NCBI GenBank assembly: GCA_022711465.1
Contig: JAKLEZ010000021.1
Location: forward strand, 1-64,000
Length of the DNA: 64,000 nucleotides
DNA from: Planctomycetota bacterium
GTDB taxonomy: Bacteria; Planctomycetota; Phycisphaerae; UBA1845; PWPN01
Direction of reading: 5' to 3'
This document shows, piece after piece, positions 17,283-27,900 of this stretch. A program made the translations under genes and the position numbers. Positions within the stretch are counted from its first letter, which is position 1. Each line of letters begins with the position of its first letter. The notes under the pieces were generated by a model that made no database searches, had not been told where the DNA came from, and worked only from the letters and a program-made list of their open reading frames with translations.

Positions 17283-19427
17283 CTACATCCAGGAGTCCAA
17301 CCGCTCGCAACGCACGTCCCATCGACCGTTGCTGGGAAATCCTGGCCCCGGCTGGCCCAAACGGCCCTCCCAGCCGGCGGCCATCATCGCAACCGCGGCC
17401 AGCAAGCCCCCGTTCCCGGGCAGGTACGCGGTCAGGCCGGGACGCTGATAATTGTGACCGTTGGGATGATAGCGGTTCTTGGCCGCATCCATCAGCAGGA
17501 CTCCAACCGCGAGCTCGGGTTCCCCGGCACGGGCGGCGGCCATGGCCGCCAGGGGAAAATCCCAGCCCCAGCAACGCTCCCACCGCCAGACTTCTAAAAC
17601 CCTCTTAAGGGTCGAGCGCATGATCACCGCATCCACCCCGTCCCCGGGCAGCATACCGCAAATACCCAGCAGGGCCGGATGCTCCCAGTTCCATGTCGTG
17701 TACGTGTCAACCATCCCTTCCTGCATCAGGTACCGCCCGTCCTGAACCGGAAGGGGGGCAAGCCCCGCAAGTACGGCGTCCCAACCCGGCTCGCGACCCA
17801 ACCCGAGTCGCTCCCGCCACGCCTGGGCTACCCGCAGACCAAACCGCCAGTAGGCCAGTTCGAACGTGGGGTTCCGCGTTCTGAGCGGGTCGGTGTTCTC
17901 GCTGACCGTCTTCAGCGGCGGACCCAGGGAATACCACCCGTGACTGGAGTCCCGAACCGCGAATGAGGCCATGAACTCAGCACTCTCAAAGACGACCTCC
18001 CGCCATTGCTCCAGCGTCTGTCGCGTCGGACGCTGACGATGGCACAGTTCTGCATAGAAGATCGGGTGCGGCTGCTGCCAGATCAGCAACGGCCCCACCC
18101 CCGAGGGCGAATCCTTGCCCGCAGGACCCACCATCTTCGGCCAGCGCGCTCCCCGATAACCCTGCCGCCGGGCAGTCTCCTTGGCCTCGGACAGAATCCG
18201 CCGGTAGTACCCCATGCTCCTCTCAAAACACGCGAAACGATTCCACGCCGCAAAGTGCACGCTGTGCCACCAGTGCATCTCCAGGTGAAACTTGCCGTAC
18301 CAACTGTTGAACAGCAACCCCGTCTCCGCCGAGGGCAGGGAGCCGGCACAGTGCAGAGCCGTGTTGTATTGCGAGAGGACGATCCGCCTTTCGAGCTCCG
18401 GCGCCCGTGAGTCCGTGCAGCCGCCCAGGTCGATCGCCCCTCCCTCACTCCAGAACCGCTCCCAGTGGGCGGCACTGGCTTGCCGGGCCTGCGACACACG
18501 GGGTAGATCCTCGGTCCAGGCCCGGCCCCCAAACCAGCACACAAACTCCAGCCACCCCTCCGTCGCTCCGCTCAGCACATATTCGTGCTCGCCCCGCTCC
18601 TCCAGCCGCCCTTCCGACCACTCCAGCCGCACGAAGTACCGGTCACTGTCCAACGTCCGCCGGAAATCGGCACGGTGCCTCCCTCGGGTACACCGCGTCT
18701 GATGACGGTGCGGCACGGCCCAGTCCGCCATGTCCACCGCCGGCGAACCGTAGGGGAAGGCCAGCCGCACGCCTACGCGACCGGCAGCCAGCAAGGGAGA
18801 CTCCACCCGTACGGCCAGCAGGTCATGCTCGGGGTGGCAGCAGCTCTGAACGTGAACCGGCCAACCCTCGAGCTCAAAGCGGCTGTCCAAAATGCCCGTC
18901 CACAGATCCAGCACCTGCCGGATCTCTTTCAGGTCGCCAACCCCCGCGTGCGATCCGTCCGCCTTCCTCAACTCGAAGCCGATCTCGCCCAGATGAAGCC
19001 GGTGAGGATTCTCTCGCAGCCAGTTGAACAGCGGCTCCTGGCCCTTGGCCTCGGTCAGGTAGCCCACCGGCCGTCCGTAGGTGTCGTACGCCTTGTAGCG
19101 AATGTCGGTCGGCCGCACGCCCGCCGGCAACGGCCCCGTGTGCCATCCCCAGTGAGCGACGGTGCAGAGCGGGAAATCCTTGCGGTACGCGTCGGGAAAG
19201 GTCTGCAGGCCAGTCACGTCGCTCGTGAAGGCAAACTCGCCGTTGCCCACGCTGAGGGCCGAAAAAGGATCAACCCGCTGAACCACAGGATTGTGTCGGC
19301 GAACCACGACCTGTCGATCCAGTCGATCCGGAATGGCACCCCACCGGCCGGCGGCGCGCCGTGGCCCCGCCAGCCACCCAGCCGCGGCCATGCTCGCGCC
19401 CAAGACCTCCCTGCGGGTCATACCCAT
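17283..19427 (-). CDS. Tat-exported six-hairpin glycosidase-like protein
   Basis: The protein has 714 residues from the ATG at 19427, preceded by a GGGGAAGGGG-rich ribosome site. The N-terminus MGMTRREVLGASMAAAGWLAG is a twin-arginine signal. The body looks like an N-terminal beta-sandwich (about 40-320) followed by an (alpha/alpha)6 barrel. The barrel carries LLFNSWYGKFHLEMHWWHSV, RWPKMVGPAGKDSPS and WQQPHPIFYAE, typical of GH65/GH95-type six-hairpin enzymes in this phylum. Possible acids include Glu in FHLEMHW and in YLMQEGMVDTY. The family cannot be fixed by eye. Location between methyltransferase and PL22 genes suggests oligosaccharide trimming in the periplasm. Confidence 0.7.
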   Translation of the reverse strand: MGMTRREVLGASMAAAGWLAGPRRAAGRWGAIPDRLDRQVVVRRHNPVVQRVDPFSALSVGNGEFAFTSDVTGLQTFPDAYRKDFPLCTVAHWGWHTGPLPAGVRPTDIRYKAYDTYGRPVGYLTEAKGQEPLFNWLRENPHRLHLGEIGFELRKADGSHAGVGDLKEIRQVLDLWTGILDSRFELEGWPVHVQSCCHPEHDLLAVRVESPLLAAGRVGVRLAFPYGSPAVDMADWAVPHRHQTRCTRGRHRADFRRTLDSDRYFVRLEWSEGRLEERGEHEYVLSGATEGWLEFVCWFGGRAWTEDLPRVSQARQASAAHWERFWSEGGAIDLGGCTDSRAPELERRIVLSQYNTALHCAGSLPSAETGLLFNSWYGKFHLEMHWWHSVHFAAWNRFACFERSMGYYRRILSEAKETARRQGYRGARWPKMVGPAGKDSPSGVGPLLIWQQPHPIFYAELCHRQRPTRQTLEQWREVVFESAEFMASFAVRDSSHGWYSLGPPLKTVSENTDPLRTRNPTFELAYWRFGLRVAQAWRERLGLGREPGWDAVLAGLAPLPVQDGRYLMQEGMVDTYTTWNWEHPALLGICGMLPGDGVDAVIMRSTLKRVLEVWRWERCWGWDFPLAAMAAARAGEPELAVGVLLMDAAKNRYHPNGHNYQRPGLTAYLPGNGGLLAAVAMMAAGWEGRLGQPGPGFPSNGRWDVRCERLDSWM

Positions 19428-19516
19428 GCCATTCGTCCCCTTCCCCCCGGCACGGCGCCGCTCCGGGAGTGAGCCCGCCCAACCCGGTACCCACCCCAAT
19501 CAGCGACTCGGAACAC

Positions 19517-20329
19517 TCACCGGGCCCCGTCTGCCGCCCCGCCCGCCAGATACACCGCGGCCTTGGGCTGCGGCAACGACTTGCCCGCCCGGACAAACGT
19601 CCAGCAGTTGTCCACCAGCGTGTCCCCCTCCACGTGCCGAAAACGATGCAGCTCCTTGTACGCGGCCGGAGCCTCTAAATGAAGGCGCCGAACCTCCTCG
19701 ACCTGGCTGGCAGAACGCTGGTAACGCTCGAGCCAGGCATTGAGCGATTCCGTCGCTCGAATCTGCACGATCCGCACCACCACAAAGTCGGTACGCATCA
19801 GGGCAACCAGCAGTTCGTGCAGCGTCAGACAGCGTCGCCGCAGCGGCTGGCGGGTCTTGACGATCACTTTCCACCACTCCTCGTCGGCTTCGCCAAACGG
19901 AGTCATCTGCCCGACCAGCAGAATGCCGGTGGCGGCCAGCACCCGGCGGATCTCCCTCAGACACTGATCCAGATCCTCGACATAATGCAGACTCTGCCGG
20001 CATGCCACGGCATCGAAGAAACCGTCGAGAATCGGCAGTGCCTCGGCATCACCACCGCACGTCAGGATGCGGGAATCCCGGATCTGGGCCAGCATCTCTC
20101 GCGAGAGATCAACAGCGACGCATGGACCGAGCGACGGACACGCCGCCAACGCGGCCGCCAGCACCGCCCCCGTGCCGGCACCCACGTCCAGAATCCGCTG
20201 GCCCGCGGCCAGGCCCAGAAAGTCGAGCGTGACCGCCATGACCCCCGGATCATGGACCCACTCCGCCTGGTCATAGGATGCGGCCCGTTCCTTGAAGTGC
20301 TGAATGAGATCAAGCATCGGAGAATGCAC
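19517..20329 (-). CDS. Class I SAM-dependent methyltransferase
   Basis: The protein has 270 residues. The Rossmann-type methyltransferase motif I is ILDVGAGTGAVLAAAL, followed by an acidic motif (CVAVDLS) and a central DAVACRQSLHYVEDLDQCLREIRRVL block. That block is characteristic of the UbiE/Methyltransf_11 group. The N-terminal HFKERAASYDQAEWVHDPG is the usual lead-in helix. No membrane segments were seen, so it is probably cytoplasmic. The substrate cannot be deduced, and its place among secreted glycan-degrading enzymes gives little help. It starts 134 bp after the preceding lipoprotein gene and stops 89 bp before the six-hairpin gene. Confidence 0.85.
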   Translation of the reverse strand: MHSPMLDLIQHFKERAASYDQAEWVHDPGVMAVTLDFLGLAAGQRILDVGAGTGAVLAAALAACPSLGPCVAVDLSREMLAQIRDSRILTCGGDAEALPILDGFFDAVACRQSLHYVEDLDQCLREIRRVLAATGILLVGQMTPFGEADEEWWKVIVKTRQPLRRRCLTLHELLVALMRTDFVVVRIVQIRATESLNAWLERYQRSASQVEEVRRLHLEAPAAYKELHRFRHVEGDTLVDNCWTFVRAGKSLPQPKAAVYLAGGAADGAR

Positions 20330-20463
20330 CCTGACGAGTCGGATTCGTCTCGCTCATCGCTTCGCAGGATGCTTGAAGTCTATCGGCGCTCAGTGACACG
20401 GGCAAGCGAGGCAACACCACCAAATGGAAAACGAGAACATCAGACTCGATGACCGCCCTCTCG

Positions 20464-21081
20464 TCAGCTCGGCGCGGTCTCCGCGGCGGTCGTGACCGTC
20501 GTCGGGCGGCCGAAACGCTGCAGAATCTCACCCAGGATGGTCTGTTCCAGGGTCTCATCACGCCCCAGCGGAATCCACTGCATCTGCTGACTGGGCCGAA
20601 CCATCTGCCCCGACATGGTCGGCGCTTCGGCACTGTAGAGCCGCAGGGCCGCCGCCGGGTTGTCGATCTGCCGCTCTTCCAGCCGCAGGCGGAACCGCTC
20701 AACCTTCACGTCGATGCTGTATTCGCCCTGCGAATCCACCGGGGTGATCTGGACCGTGGCCTTCCTTTGAATGGTCTGCAGATTCGCCTCGGTCCAGTAG
20801 TACGCCGGCCTCGGTTGCTGGCGCCAGAACTCCAAGCCCTGGGCGCTGGTCTCCGGGTGGGTGCTCAGAACCCCGCTCGCCCGGTCCTCCCGGTCGATCT
20901 GGAACCAGTGGTGACGCAACGCCTCGCTGGCCGTCTGCCAAAGCGATTCAAAGTCCTCCTTCTGCGAAACGGATACTCGCTCGAAGGTCGGCCCGATGGG
21001 CTGCGGCGGGGCTTGGCAGCCGAAGCAGGCGCCCAGGATAAGGCACAAGGCCCGCAGCCCCGCAGACCGGATCACTCTCAT
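20464..21081 (-). CDS. Putative lipoprotein of unknown function
   Basis: The protein has 205 residues from the ATG at 21081, with GGGGAG 8 nt upstream. The signal contains a canonical lipobox, ALCLILGAC, with lipidation expected at Cys19. The mature protein is soluble and rich in Gln/Glu, with ESLWQTASEALRHHWFQIDREDR near its start. This resembles planctomycete lipoproteins in which a beta-rich core follows a phrase about a variable residue-rich surface. No enzyme family is recognised. It ends 134 bp before the methyltransferase gene and starts 62 bp after the GH116 gene stop, so the three are probably one transcript. Confidence 0.7.
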   Translation of the reverse strand: MRVIRSAGLRALCLILGACFGCQAPPQPIGPTFERVSVSQKEDFESLWQTASEALRHHWFQIDREDRASGVLSTHPETSAQGLEFWRQQPRPAYYWTEANLQTIQRKATVQITPVDSQGEYSIDVKVERFRLRLEERQIDNPAAALRLYSAEAPTMSGQMVRPSQQMQWIPLGRDETLEQTILGEILQRFGRPTTVTTAAETAPS

Positions 21082-21143
21082 GTGCGAACTCCCCAACTCA
21101 GTCACCGTCGCAACGTCTCAACCCTGCGCGTCACCAGCACCGC

Positions 21144-23747
21144 TCACGCCTTGGGCGTGTACCGGGTCTCCTTGACCTCGATGCGACCCGTCTTGACCTC
21201 CAGCGTCGCCTTGCCCTTCTTGACCACCACCGTACCATAGCCGGTCGCGGTCGCCACAAAGGCCCGGAAGTCGCCCCGGATGCTCGGCTCGATGTACAGC
21301 ACCTTCTCCACCGCGTCATAACGCACGCCGGTCAGCCCCTGCAACAGACCGTAGCTCGACATCGCCCGGGCATACCAGTGCCCGCACTCGTATTCATTGA
21401 ACGGGTTGCGAACCCGCCCGTCGTAACGGTCGCGGGCGATGCGAACGACGTCGAGCCCCTCTTCAACCAGCCCCACCATCATCATGTGCGAGGCCGCTTG
21501 GTACTCAATGCCCGTCCAGACCTCGTTGCTGTAAACAAACGGCAGACTCAATGCCCCACCCTTCGGCCAGGTGCATAGCAGCAGACCGCCGTCAGTGCCC
21601 GCCGCGAAAGTCGGACGCTGCGGATTGGCGTGCTCCACCAGACTGCGCTTCAGGTTGTAGCGGTGCACGGCCTTCAGGTGGCTGGCAACCTTCTTGCGGT
21701 CCAGGATCTCGCCCACATGGCAGGCCATCGCGATCCAGGCCCCGAGAACGCCGTCCGACAGGCATCCCGTGCCGTACTGGTACTTCGGCCCTTCCTTTTT
21801 CAGCAGCTCGAGGGCCTCCGGCGTGTAGCCGCCCTGCATCGTCTGAACTTCCAGCGGGCTCTTGGCCTTCAGGCCCTCCCATTGGACCTTCTGAATGAAG
21901 TACTCGCCGTTGAACAGCTCCGTCTCGGTAACCTTCACGCCTTTCTCAAACAGCTCGGCGTAAAGCTTGTTCTCCTCGCCCAGCGCCTTGCCCATCTTGA
22001 TCACCGCCGCCAGCGCCCCTAGATAGAAGCTGGTACACATGCCGTCCGGGCCCCAGAACTCGATGTCGTAGGTGTTGTGGTGCGGCTCCTCGAGAATCCC
22101 TTTGCGGCCCGGGTCCCAGGTGGCAATACAGTAGTCCAGACTGGACTTGACCTTCGGCCACAGCTTGCCCAGCCAGTCGGTGTCGCCGCCGACTCGCCAC
22201 TCCCGGTAGACCTTCATGATCCCGCCCAGCTGGCCGTCGGACGCGGCGTGAAAACCGTGTTCGGGCTGGCGGATGGGCAGCGAGACGCGGAAGGTCTGGT
22301 GCCCGGTGCTCGCCTGGGTCACGTTGAACTCGGTCTCACGCAGCGTCCGCTCGAGCGCCGGGAACAGGTGCGGCAGAGCCTGGGCATAGTTCCACACGTG
22401 CGTGCAGGATCCGTGACAGCAGCCTTTGTTGTCGCCGCAGCCCTCCCAGGCCCATAAACGCCCGTCCGTCTGGCGCAGCACGGTCGGCGACTTGAGAATG
22501 GTCAGATTGGCAGCGACCGCCTCGATGACCTCCGCAGGCAGCGTCGAGTCATAGAAACACTCACTGAACTGGGCACTCCTCTGGCGGAGCGAGTCGTAGT
22601 TCTCCCGCCAGTACCTGGCCACGGCCTCGACGTTCGCAAACCGCCCGGAATACCAGGGGGAATACGTCAGCTTGGCAGCCGACTTCTCCTCCTCCGGGGT
22701 GTTCTTGCCGATCCGCAGGTTGCTCCTGCCGGAGTACCAGCTGAACTCCAGCACGATCGTCTTGTCCTTGCCGGCAGCCACAGTGAAGGGCACAAACAGG
22801 CTGGCACCGGGCGCCGGATCACCTTCCTTCGGCGCCGGCCGATCGTAACAGGCCCCTTCCTCGATGTCCTTCCAGCAGATCGTGTACGGGTCGAACCAGC
22901 CACCCCGGAACCAGGCAAGGTTGACCTTCACCGCCGGATCCGTCACCGCGGCGCAGAAGGCCGAGCCCGCCCATGGCTCCTCGTCGCTGCCTTCCTGGTA
23001 AACGGTGAAACCCCCTTGGGCCGCTTTCGTGCCCCGGGCGAGCTTGTTATCGCTCGCCAGGAAGTTCTTGGCGTTGAACGAGAACACCGCCTCGATCACC
23101 CGCTTCGTCGGATTCCTGAACCGATACTCCAGACCGGCTACCGGCAAACTCGAGTTGTCCGCATCCCCGGGAATGAACGGGCTCCAGCCGGTGATCTCCA
23201 CCCCCAGCGGTACCTCGTCGTCCGTGAGCTCGATCTTCGCAAACGGAAACCGCGCCAGAAACGTCGCCGACCCGAATCTCGGCAGACCGTACGTCTTGCC
23301 CCCCAGCCCGTTGCCCGAGCCGGGTAAACCAAACAACTTCCACTTCGCCAGCGGTCCCTCCAGCACCCGAGCGGTGTTCGGCTGATCCTTCACGCAGACG
23401 GCCGCGAACATGAACGGATCATTGAACACCTCCGGCTGGTTACGCAGCGATACGTGCGAAAAGCCGCCCGCACCCTCCAGACAAACCATGCCCCCACCCA
23501 TCCCACCCATCGGGAAGGCCACGCGGTCAAGATGCTCGCCGGTATAGACACTGTTGTACCGGTGCCCCCCCGTGACCTGGGCAAACAGCCCCGCCGCCCG
23601 ATCCTGAGCCGCCCGACCACCCGCGGCTCCACCACTGTCCTCGCAGCCCGCCGTCCCCGAGGCTCCGATCGCCCCCGCCGTGGCTACGGATTTCTTCAGA
23701 AAATCGCGACGAGGTATCGACGATTGGCTCGACCGACCCTTGGGCAT
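21144..23747 (-). CDS. Tat-exported GH116 (DUF608) beta-glucosidase-like protein
   Basis: The protein has 867 residues from 23747, with AAGGAG upstream. The N-terminus has a twin-arginine signal (SIPRRDFLKKSVATAGA). The N-terminal beta-sandwich (GGMGGGMVCLEGAGGFSHV onward) and the C-terminal (alpha/alpha)6 catalytic barrel match GH116, the family of human GBA2 and bacterial TxGH116. The probable nucleophile Glu lies in GILEEPHHNTYD (Glu553/554). At the position where GH116 enzymes are expected to carry the acid/base Asp (SDEVW), this protein has SNEVWTG, with Asn741 (codon at 21525-21527). That may reduce or change its activity. Near the C-terminus are NEYECGHWYARAMSSYGLL and a short beta domain. 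It is the first gene of the minus-strand series leading to the lipoprotein gene. Confidence 0.85.
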   Translation of the reverse strand: MPKGRSSQSSIPRRDFLKKSVATAGAIGASGTAGCEDSGGAAGGRAAQDRAAGLFAQVTGGHRYNSVYTGEHLDRVAFPMGGMGGGMVCLEGAGGFSHVSLRNQPEVFNDPFMFAAVCVKDQPNTARVLEGPLAKWKLFGLPGSGNGLGGKTYGLPRFGSATFLARFPFAKIELTDDEVPLGVEITGWSPFIPGDADNSSLPVAGLEYRFRNPTKRVIEAVFSFNAKNFLASDNKLARGTKAAQGGFTVYQEGSDEEPWAGSAFCAAVTDPAVKVNLAWFRGGWFDPYTICWKDIEEGACYDRPAPKEGDPAPGASLFVPFTVAAGKDKTIVLEFSWYSGRSNLRIGKNTPEEEKSAAKLTYSPWYSGRFANVEAVARYWRENYDSLRQRSAQFSECFYDSTLPAEVIEAVAANLTILKSPTVLRQTDGRLWAWEGCGDNKGCCHGSCTHVWNYAQALPHLFPALERTLRETEFNVTQASTGHQTFRVSLPIRQPEHGFHAASDGQLGGIMKVYREWRVGGDTDWLGKLWPKVKSSLDYCIATWDPGRKGILEEPHHNTYDIEFWGPDGMCTSFYLGALAAVIKMGKALGEENKLYAELFEKGVKVTETELFNGEYFIQKVQWEGLKAKSPLEVQTMQGGYTPEALELLKKEGPKYQYGTGCLSDGVLGAWIAMACHVGEILDRKKVASHLKAVHRYNLKRSLVEHANPQRPTFAAGTDGGLLLCTWPKGGALSLPFVYSNEVWTGIEYQAASHMMMVGLVEEGLDVVRIARDRYDGRVRNPFNEYECGHWYARAMSSYGLLQGLTGVRYDAVEKVLYIEPSIRGDFRAFVATATGYGTVVVKKGKATLEVKTGRIEVKETRYTPKA

Positions 23748-23944
23748 GCGCAACTCCTTCACTGCAAGTAAGTTCCACCGGGCCGACCCTCCCGGATACC
23801 GGGCATGATAAACCATATCGGACCACCCGTCACGCCACCCCATTGGCCCAGCCGTGATTTGAATTCGACATTCCCCTCAGGAAGTTGACATCGGACGGCC
23901 GCGACCGGGGCCATTCCCGACACGGCCGGTCGCAAGGGAGCACG

Positions 23945-24268
23945 ATGGTCGGACGAACACGAAGGCAGGCCAAGGTGGGTGGGTCGCTGACCGCGGCCAT
24001 AGCAGCCTTCTGCCTGGGATTGGCCGCCCTGGGAGCCTTTAGGGAATGGGCTCCCGGCGGCTCACCAGGCCCCGCCCTGGCCCGGGCGGCCACGCCCCGT
24101 ACGGCAGCCAACGTCGCCTCCACCCCGCCCGCCAGTACCACCCGTCCACGCCCCCGACACAACGGCCTGCCCGATCCCTTCACCTTGGTATTCCTCGGAA
24201 CAGCCGGCCTCATGGTCCTCAAAATGAACCGCATGGCCCATCGCCGACCCTCCAAACCCACCACCTGA
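23945..24268 (+). CDS. Small two-helix membrane protein, possibly PEP-CTERM-like
   Basis: A 107-residue open frame with AAGGGAG about 5 nt before the ATG, read divergently from the GH116 gene. It has a hydrophobic N-terminal helix (GSLTAAIAAFCLGLAALGAF), a Pro/Thr/Ala-rich linker, then LPDPFTLVFLGTAGLMVLKM followed by a basic tail (NRMAHRRPSK). The PDP, hydrophobic helix and Arg/Lys tail resemble a PEP-CTERM sorting signal, but the triad is PDP rather than PEP. Function is unknown, and the frame could be spurious. Confidence 0.45.
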   Translation: MVGRTRRQAKVGGSLTAAIAAFCLGLAALGAFREWAPGGSPGPALARAATPRTAANVASTPPASTTRPRPRHNGLPDPFTLVFLGTAGLMVLKMNRMAHRRPSKPTT

Positions 24269-24912
24269 CGTTAATTCACCGGACATCTTGACCAAAGCAA
24301 GTAGATGCTCCCCCCGGGCAGCACGCCTGCCGTGGAACAAGAGCGATGGCCAGTATGGGCTCAACGAAGAACTCAAGACCGTTTGCCAGTCGGCGACCTT
24401 CTGCCAACGCCTGGACTTGGCCATCAATGTCCACGCCTCCGCCATCAAGGAGACGATCGAGCTCCGGCCTCGGCCACAGCCGTGACCGACACCAGGCCAC
24501 CCGCACCTCTTCCTCCCTTGCCTCGCCCCGACCGGCTCAACAACCCTCCGCGGTACACACGCCACGTTCTTGAACCGGGATCGCCATGCTCGTGCAGCAG
24601 CCCCGCGACGCTGAACAAGCGTGCCTCCCGCAATGACAGCGCCCCGAAAGTGAGGCGCAAGGGCCCTGCCCGCAACGACGGTACACCCATCCGTCTTGCT
24701 TCGATGGTACCCAACCGGAGAACGCCGGCTTGTGCCCGAAACACTATAAATCTATACTAGAAATCAACTTACAATTGATCGACGCGGTGTCTCATTGGCT
24801 TCGTTTGGCGCCGGGCATTTCAGCCCACACCCCAACGACCACCGCCGCCTCACCTCGCCCCGACCATCAGCACCGACGCTGGAGCGATTGGCCCGCCAGG
24901 GTCCGAAACCGG
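24269..24912. other. Non-coding stretch with an AT-rich patch
   Basis: No gene is recognised. An unusually AT-rich segment (about 24740-24785, containing CTATAAATCTATACTAG) stands out from the GC-rich surroundings, but no well-spaced promoter hexamers could be assigned. Confidence 0.35.
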
Positions 24913-27900
24913 TCACGGCTCGGCTCTGCCCGGGGTCCCCAGAACGGCCGTGCTCGCCCGCCAATGCACCGGGTCGCCCCACGTCGACAGATCGCCCTCC
25001 GCGTCCCGGATGCACAGCGAGTAACCCAGCCCGTCCGTCGAAGGATACCAGTTCTCGCTGAAGATGAAATCGTGGATCACTTGGCCGACCGCATCGCAAA
25101 GCCGCACCGCGTCGCTGCTGTTCTTGAGCTTCCCGGTGTACTGACCGGCCACCGTGGCGGTGGCTCCGTAACGCTCCGCGAAGGCGGCCAGGTTCTCAAC
25201 CACGACAATGAACCCGCCCGGCCCCAGGGTCAGACTTGGGAACACAAACTCGATCCCGCCACTTAGGGCGACTCCTTCTAACTGGAGGGCTAAGGTTCCT
25301 ATGTTCTGGATCTCGAGATACTCGTATTCGTCTTCATCGAACGAGCCGCCGGCGGGCGGATGGTACATGATCTCCGTGATCCGAATCGTCGGCAGACCCG
25401 CCGGAGCGAACAGGGCTTCGTTCACGGCGCTCCACGTGGCCCCGGACAGTGTCCGGGCCTTCACCCGCACCGTGCCCGTCAGCGAGACCGGGCCAGTGTA
25501 GATCATCGCCTCCCCGTTGGCCTCGCCACCGGGTAGACGCGGATCGGTACCGTCCCGCGTGAACCAGATGTCCCCCGGTCCGGTCATCGTCAGCTGGAAA
25601 CCGGGCGAGTAAGCCCCGCCATGCTGGCTGAACACCGGCGGGCTCAAGGTCGGATACAGCCCCCGGCTCTCCAGGGCCTGCTTCATGACATTCCACCGGG
25701 CCGGAAAGTAGGTGTTCACCAGCCGGTTCTGCTCGGTGAGCCACTCCACGTCCCGGGTGTACGGCTGGGTTGGTCGGGCAATGTCGCCCCAGCGCGCGGA
25801 CTCCATGATCACCGCCGACTGGATGCTGTTGCTTCGCTCCTTGTAGTAGGCGGCGGGACGGTTGCGCTCCGGATGGTCCGGCGTCCAGACCGGATTGGCC
25901 GGATCAATGGACAACACCCCGCCATTGAACATGTGCCGATGAACGTGATCCGCAAACCGCAGCCGGTACTCGGCGTTCGCCATCAGCCTCTGGTGAAGGT
26001 GGGTGGGACCGAGCGCGCCGGAGTCATCCGCGTCCATCTTGCCAACGTAGCTGACACTGTCTTCGATGACGTGTTCGGCATCCCAGCTGAGGTATCGGAA
26101 CAGCCCCCCCGGTTGCCGACTGCGGCAGACATACCAGTTCTGGTGGGCCCAGTCGCTGTTGCCGGCGTAGAAGTTGAGCAACATGTAATCGATGAACCAG
26201 TCAAGATCGAGGTACTGCTGCTGCAGGGTTTCATACCTGGCGCTGTCCGCCAGGCCGGAGTCGGCCAGAGTCATCATCGCCCGGTAGGCCGTGTTGTCGC
26301 CGTTGACGATGGTGTAGTACTGGTGTTTGAGGACGTCGTAGTCCTCCGGCGAGCCGCCGAAGTAGTCGGCGCCGAAGTCCTCGTCGGGCTTCTCGTGGAG
26401 CTCGTAGACGCCCCAGTACAGGCCGTTGATATACAGGTGGACGAAGATGTTGTGTGGACCGACCGTGCCCATCGCGGTCTGCATGTTGGCCATCCAGGCA
26501 TCGCGGGCGTAATCGCCCCTCCGGCGCTGGCTGGAGTCCGACGAATGCACCCAGCTGTTGTTCATGTGCGCGTCCAGCACCAGGGTGTTGAACTCCTGAA
26601 CCCGCGAGTCCGCGTACAGCGGGAACCGCAGCTTCGGCGGCCCGTAGTTGTCCTTGAACAGCAGCCGCATCGACTGCTTCATGCATTTCCACAACGTGGG
26701 GCTGTAGTTGGCAGTGCTGGTGCCGCCCTGGATGCGGACGCCACAATCAGCCTGGAAACCCACCCGCCCGTCCGGATAGATCAGTTCCGCGGAGACCGGG
26801 CGCTCCCAGGCAAGGCCTTCGTCCAACTTGTTCGAGTAGATGCCAACCCTCGGGTCAAACCAGTCCGAGGTGGGCATCACCAGCGACATCGAGGGCAGGG
26901 CGGTCAGAGCAGCCATCAGCTCGCCGCTGTAACGGGAGTCGGTGACCACCCGCGGATCCATCTGGTAGTCGGCGGGAACCCAGGTATCGCTCGCGCCGGC
27001 AACGGGCAAGGACGGGTCGTTGCCCCAGTGGTCGGGGAATCCCGCCGGGAGGGCGGGTTGCTGAATCACCGCACTGGGAAAGAGGTAGGTGTGGGTGTCA
27101 GTGTTGGTCGGCAGATGATCGGCCTTGAACGCCGCGGCCCGCAGAGTCGTGGTGGTGCCGATCGCAACCGGACCGGCATACACCGTCCCGGTCGTCTCGC
27201 TTACCGGGCTGCCGTCCGTGGTGTAGCGGATCGTGGCCCCGGGCGTCTCCGTGGTGATCTGGACCGCGACCGGAGTATCGTAGAAGCCGCGATTGATGTC
27301 GAACTTGGTGTCGGCCACGTAGCCCGCGTAACCCGACCCGTTCATGGCCTTCGGGCTCGCCGGCGAGAAGTACCGGAACTCACCCGCCTGGTACTCGCCC
27401 TCACTGGCACCCTGCACCCACAGCTCGGGCATGAAGATCAGGTCCGAACTCAGGTCCAGGTCGCTCGAGCTGTAGTTCATGCCATGGACGGCCAGCACGT
27501 TCTGGCCCGCCCGGAGGGCGCCGGCCAGCGCGGTGATGTCGAACTCGTCGTAGATGCCGGGCAGCGCGGCGTGTGAGCTCTTGGCCCTCGAGTTGAACGT
27601 CAGCGTGTCCGCCGCGTTCGACGTCTTCAGCAGGAAGGTGCCGTTCAGGTAGACCGCGAACGCGTCGTCGTACTTCATCTTGAGGGTCAGCTTGGTCACC
27701 GTGAGAGGATGGTCCACCGTGAAGGGGATGCGGATGTAGATGGTGAACTTGGACTGGTTGTAGATCAGCGGCTCGACGTCTCCGTCGGAGGCGATCAGCG
27801 GGTCGTAGGTGCCGGCGCTGTTGCGCTCGTACCCGATGCCGGTGTGGGCCTGCGTCCAGGCGCTTTCCGCCGGATAGTCCGTGGCTGTCCAGGCCAGGCC

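Noticed and set aside
24738..24790. AT-rich patch considered as a promoter for the CotH-kinase gene
   Set aside because: It lies downstream of that gene's stop codon, and no -35/-10 pair with 16-18 bp spacing could be assigned in either direction.
25621..27576. 650-codon plus-strand frame antisense to the CotH-kinase gene
   Set aside because: The minus-strand CotH, lamin-tail and chitobiase domains are clear, and this frame shows no recognisable protein.
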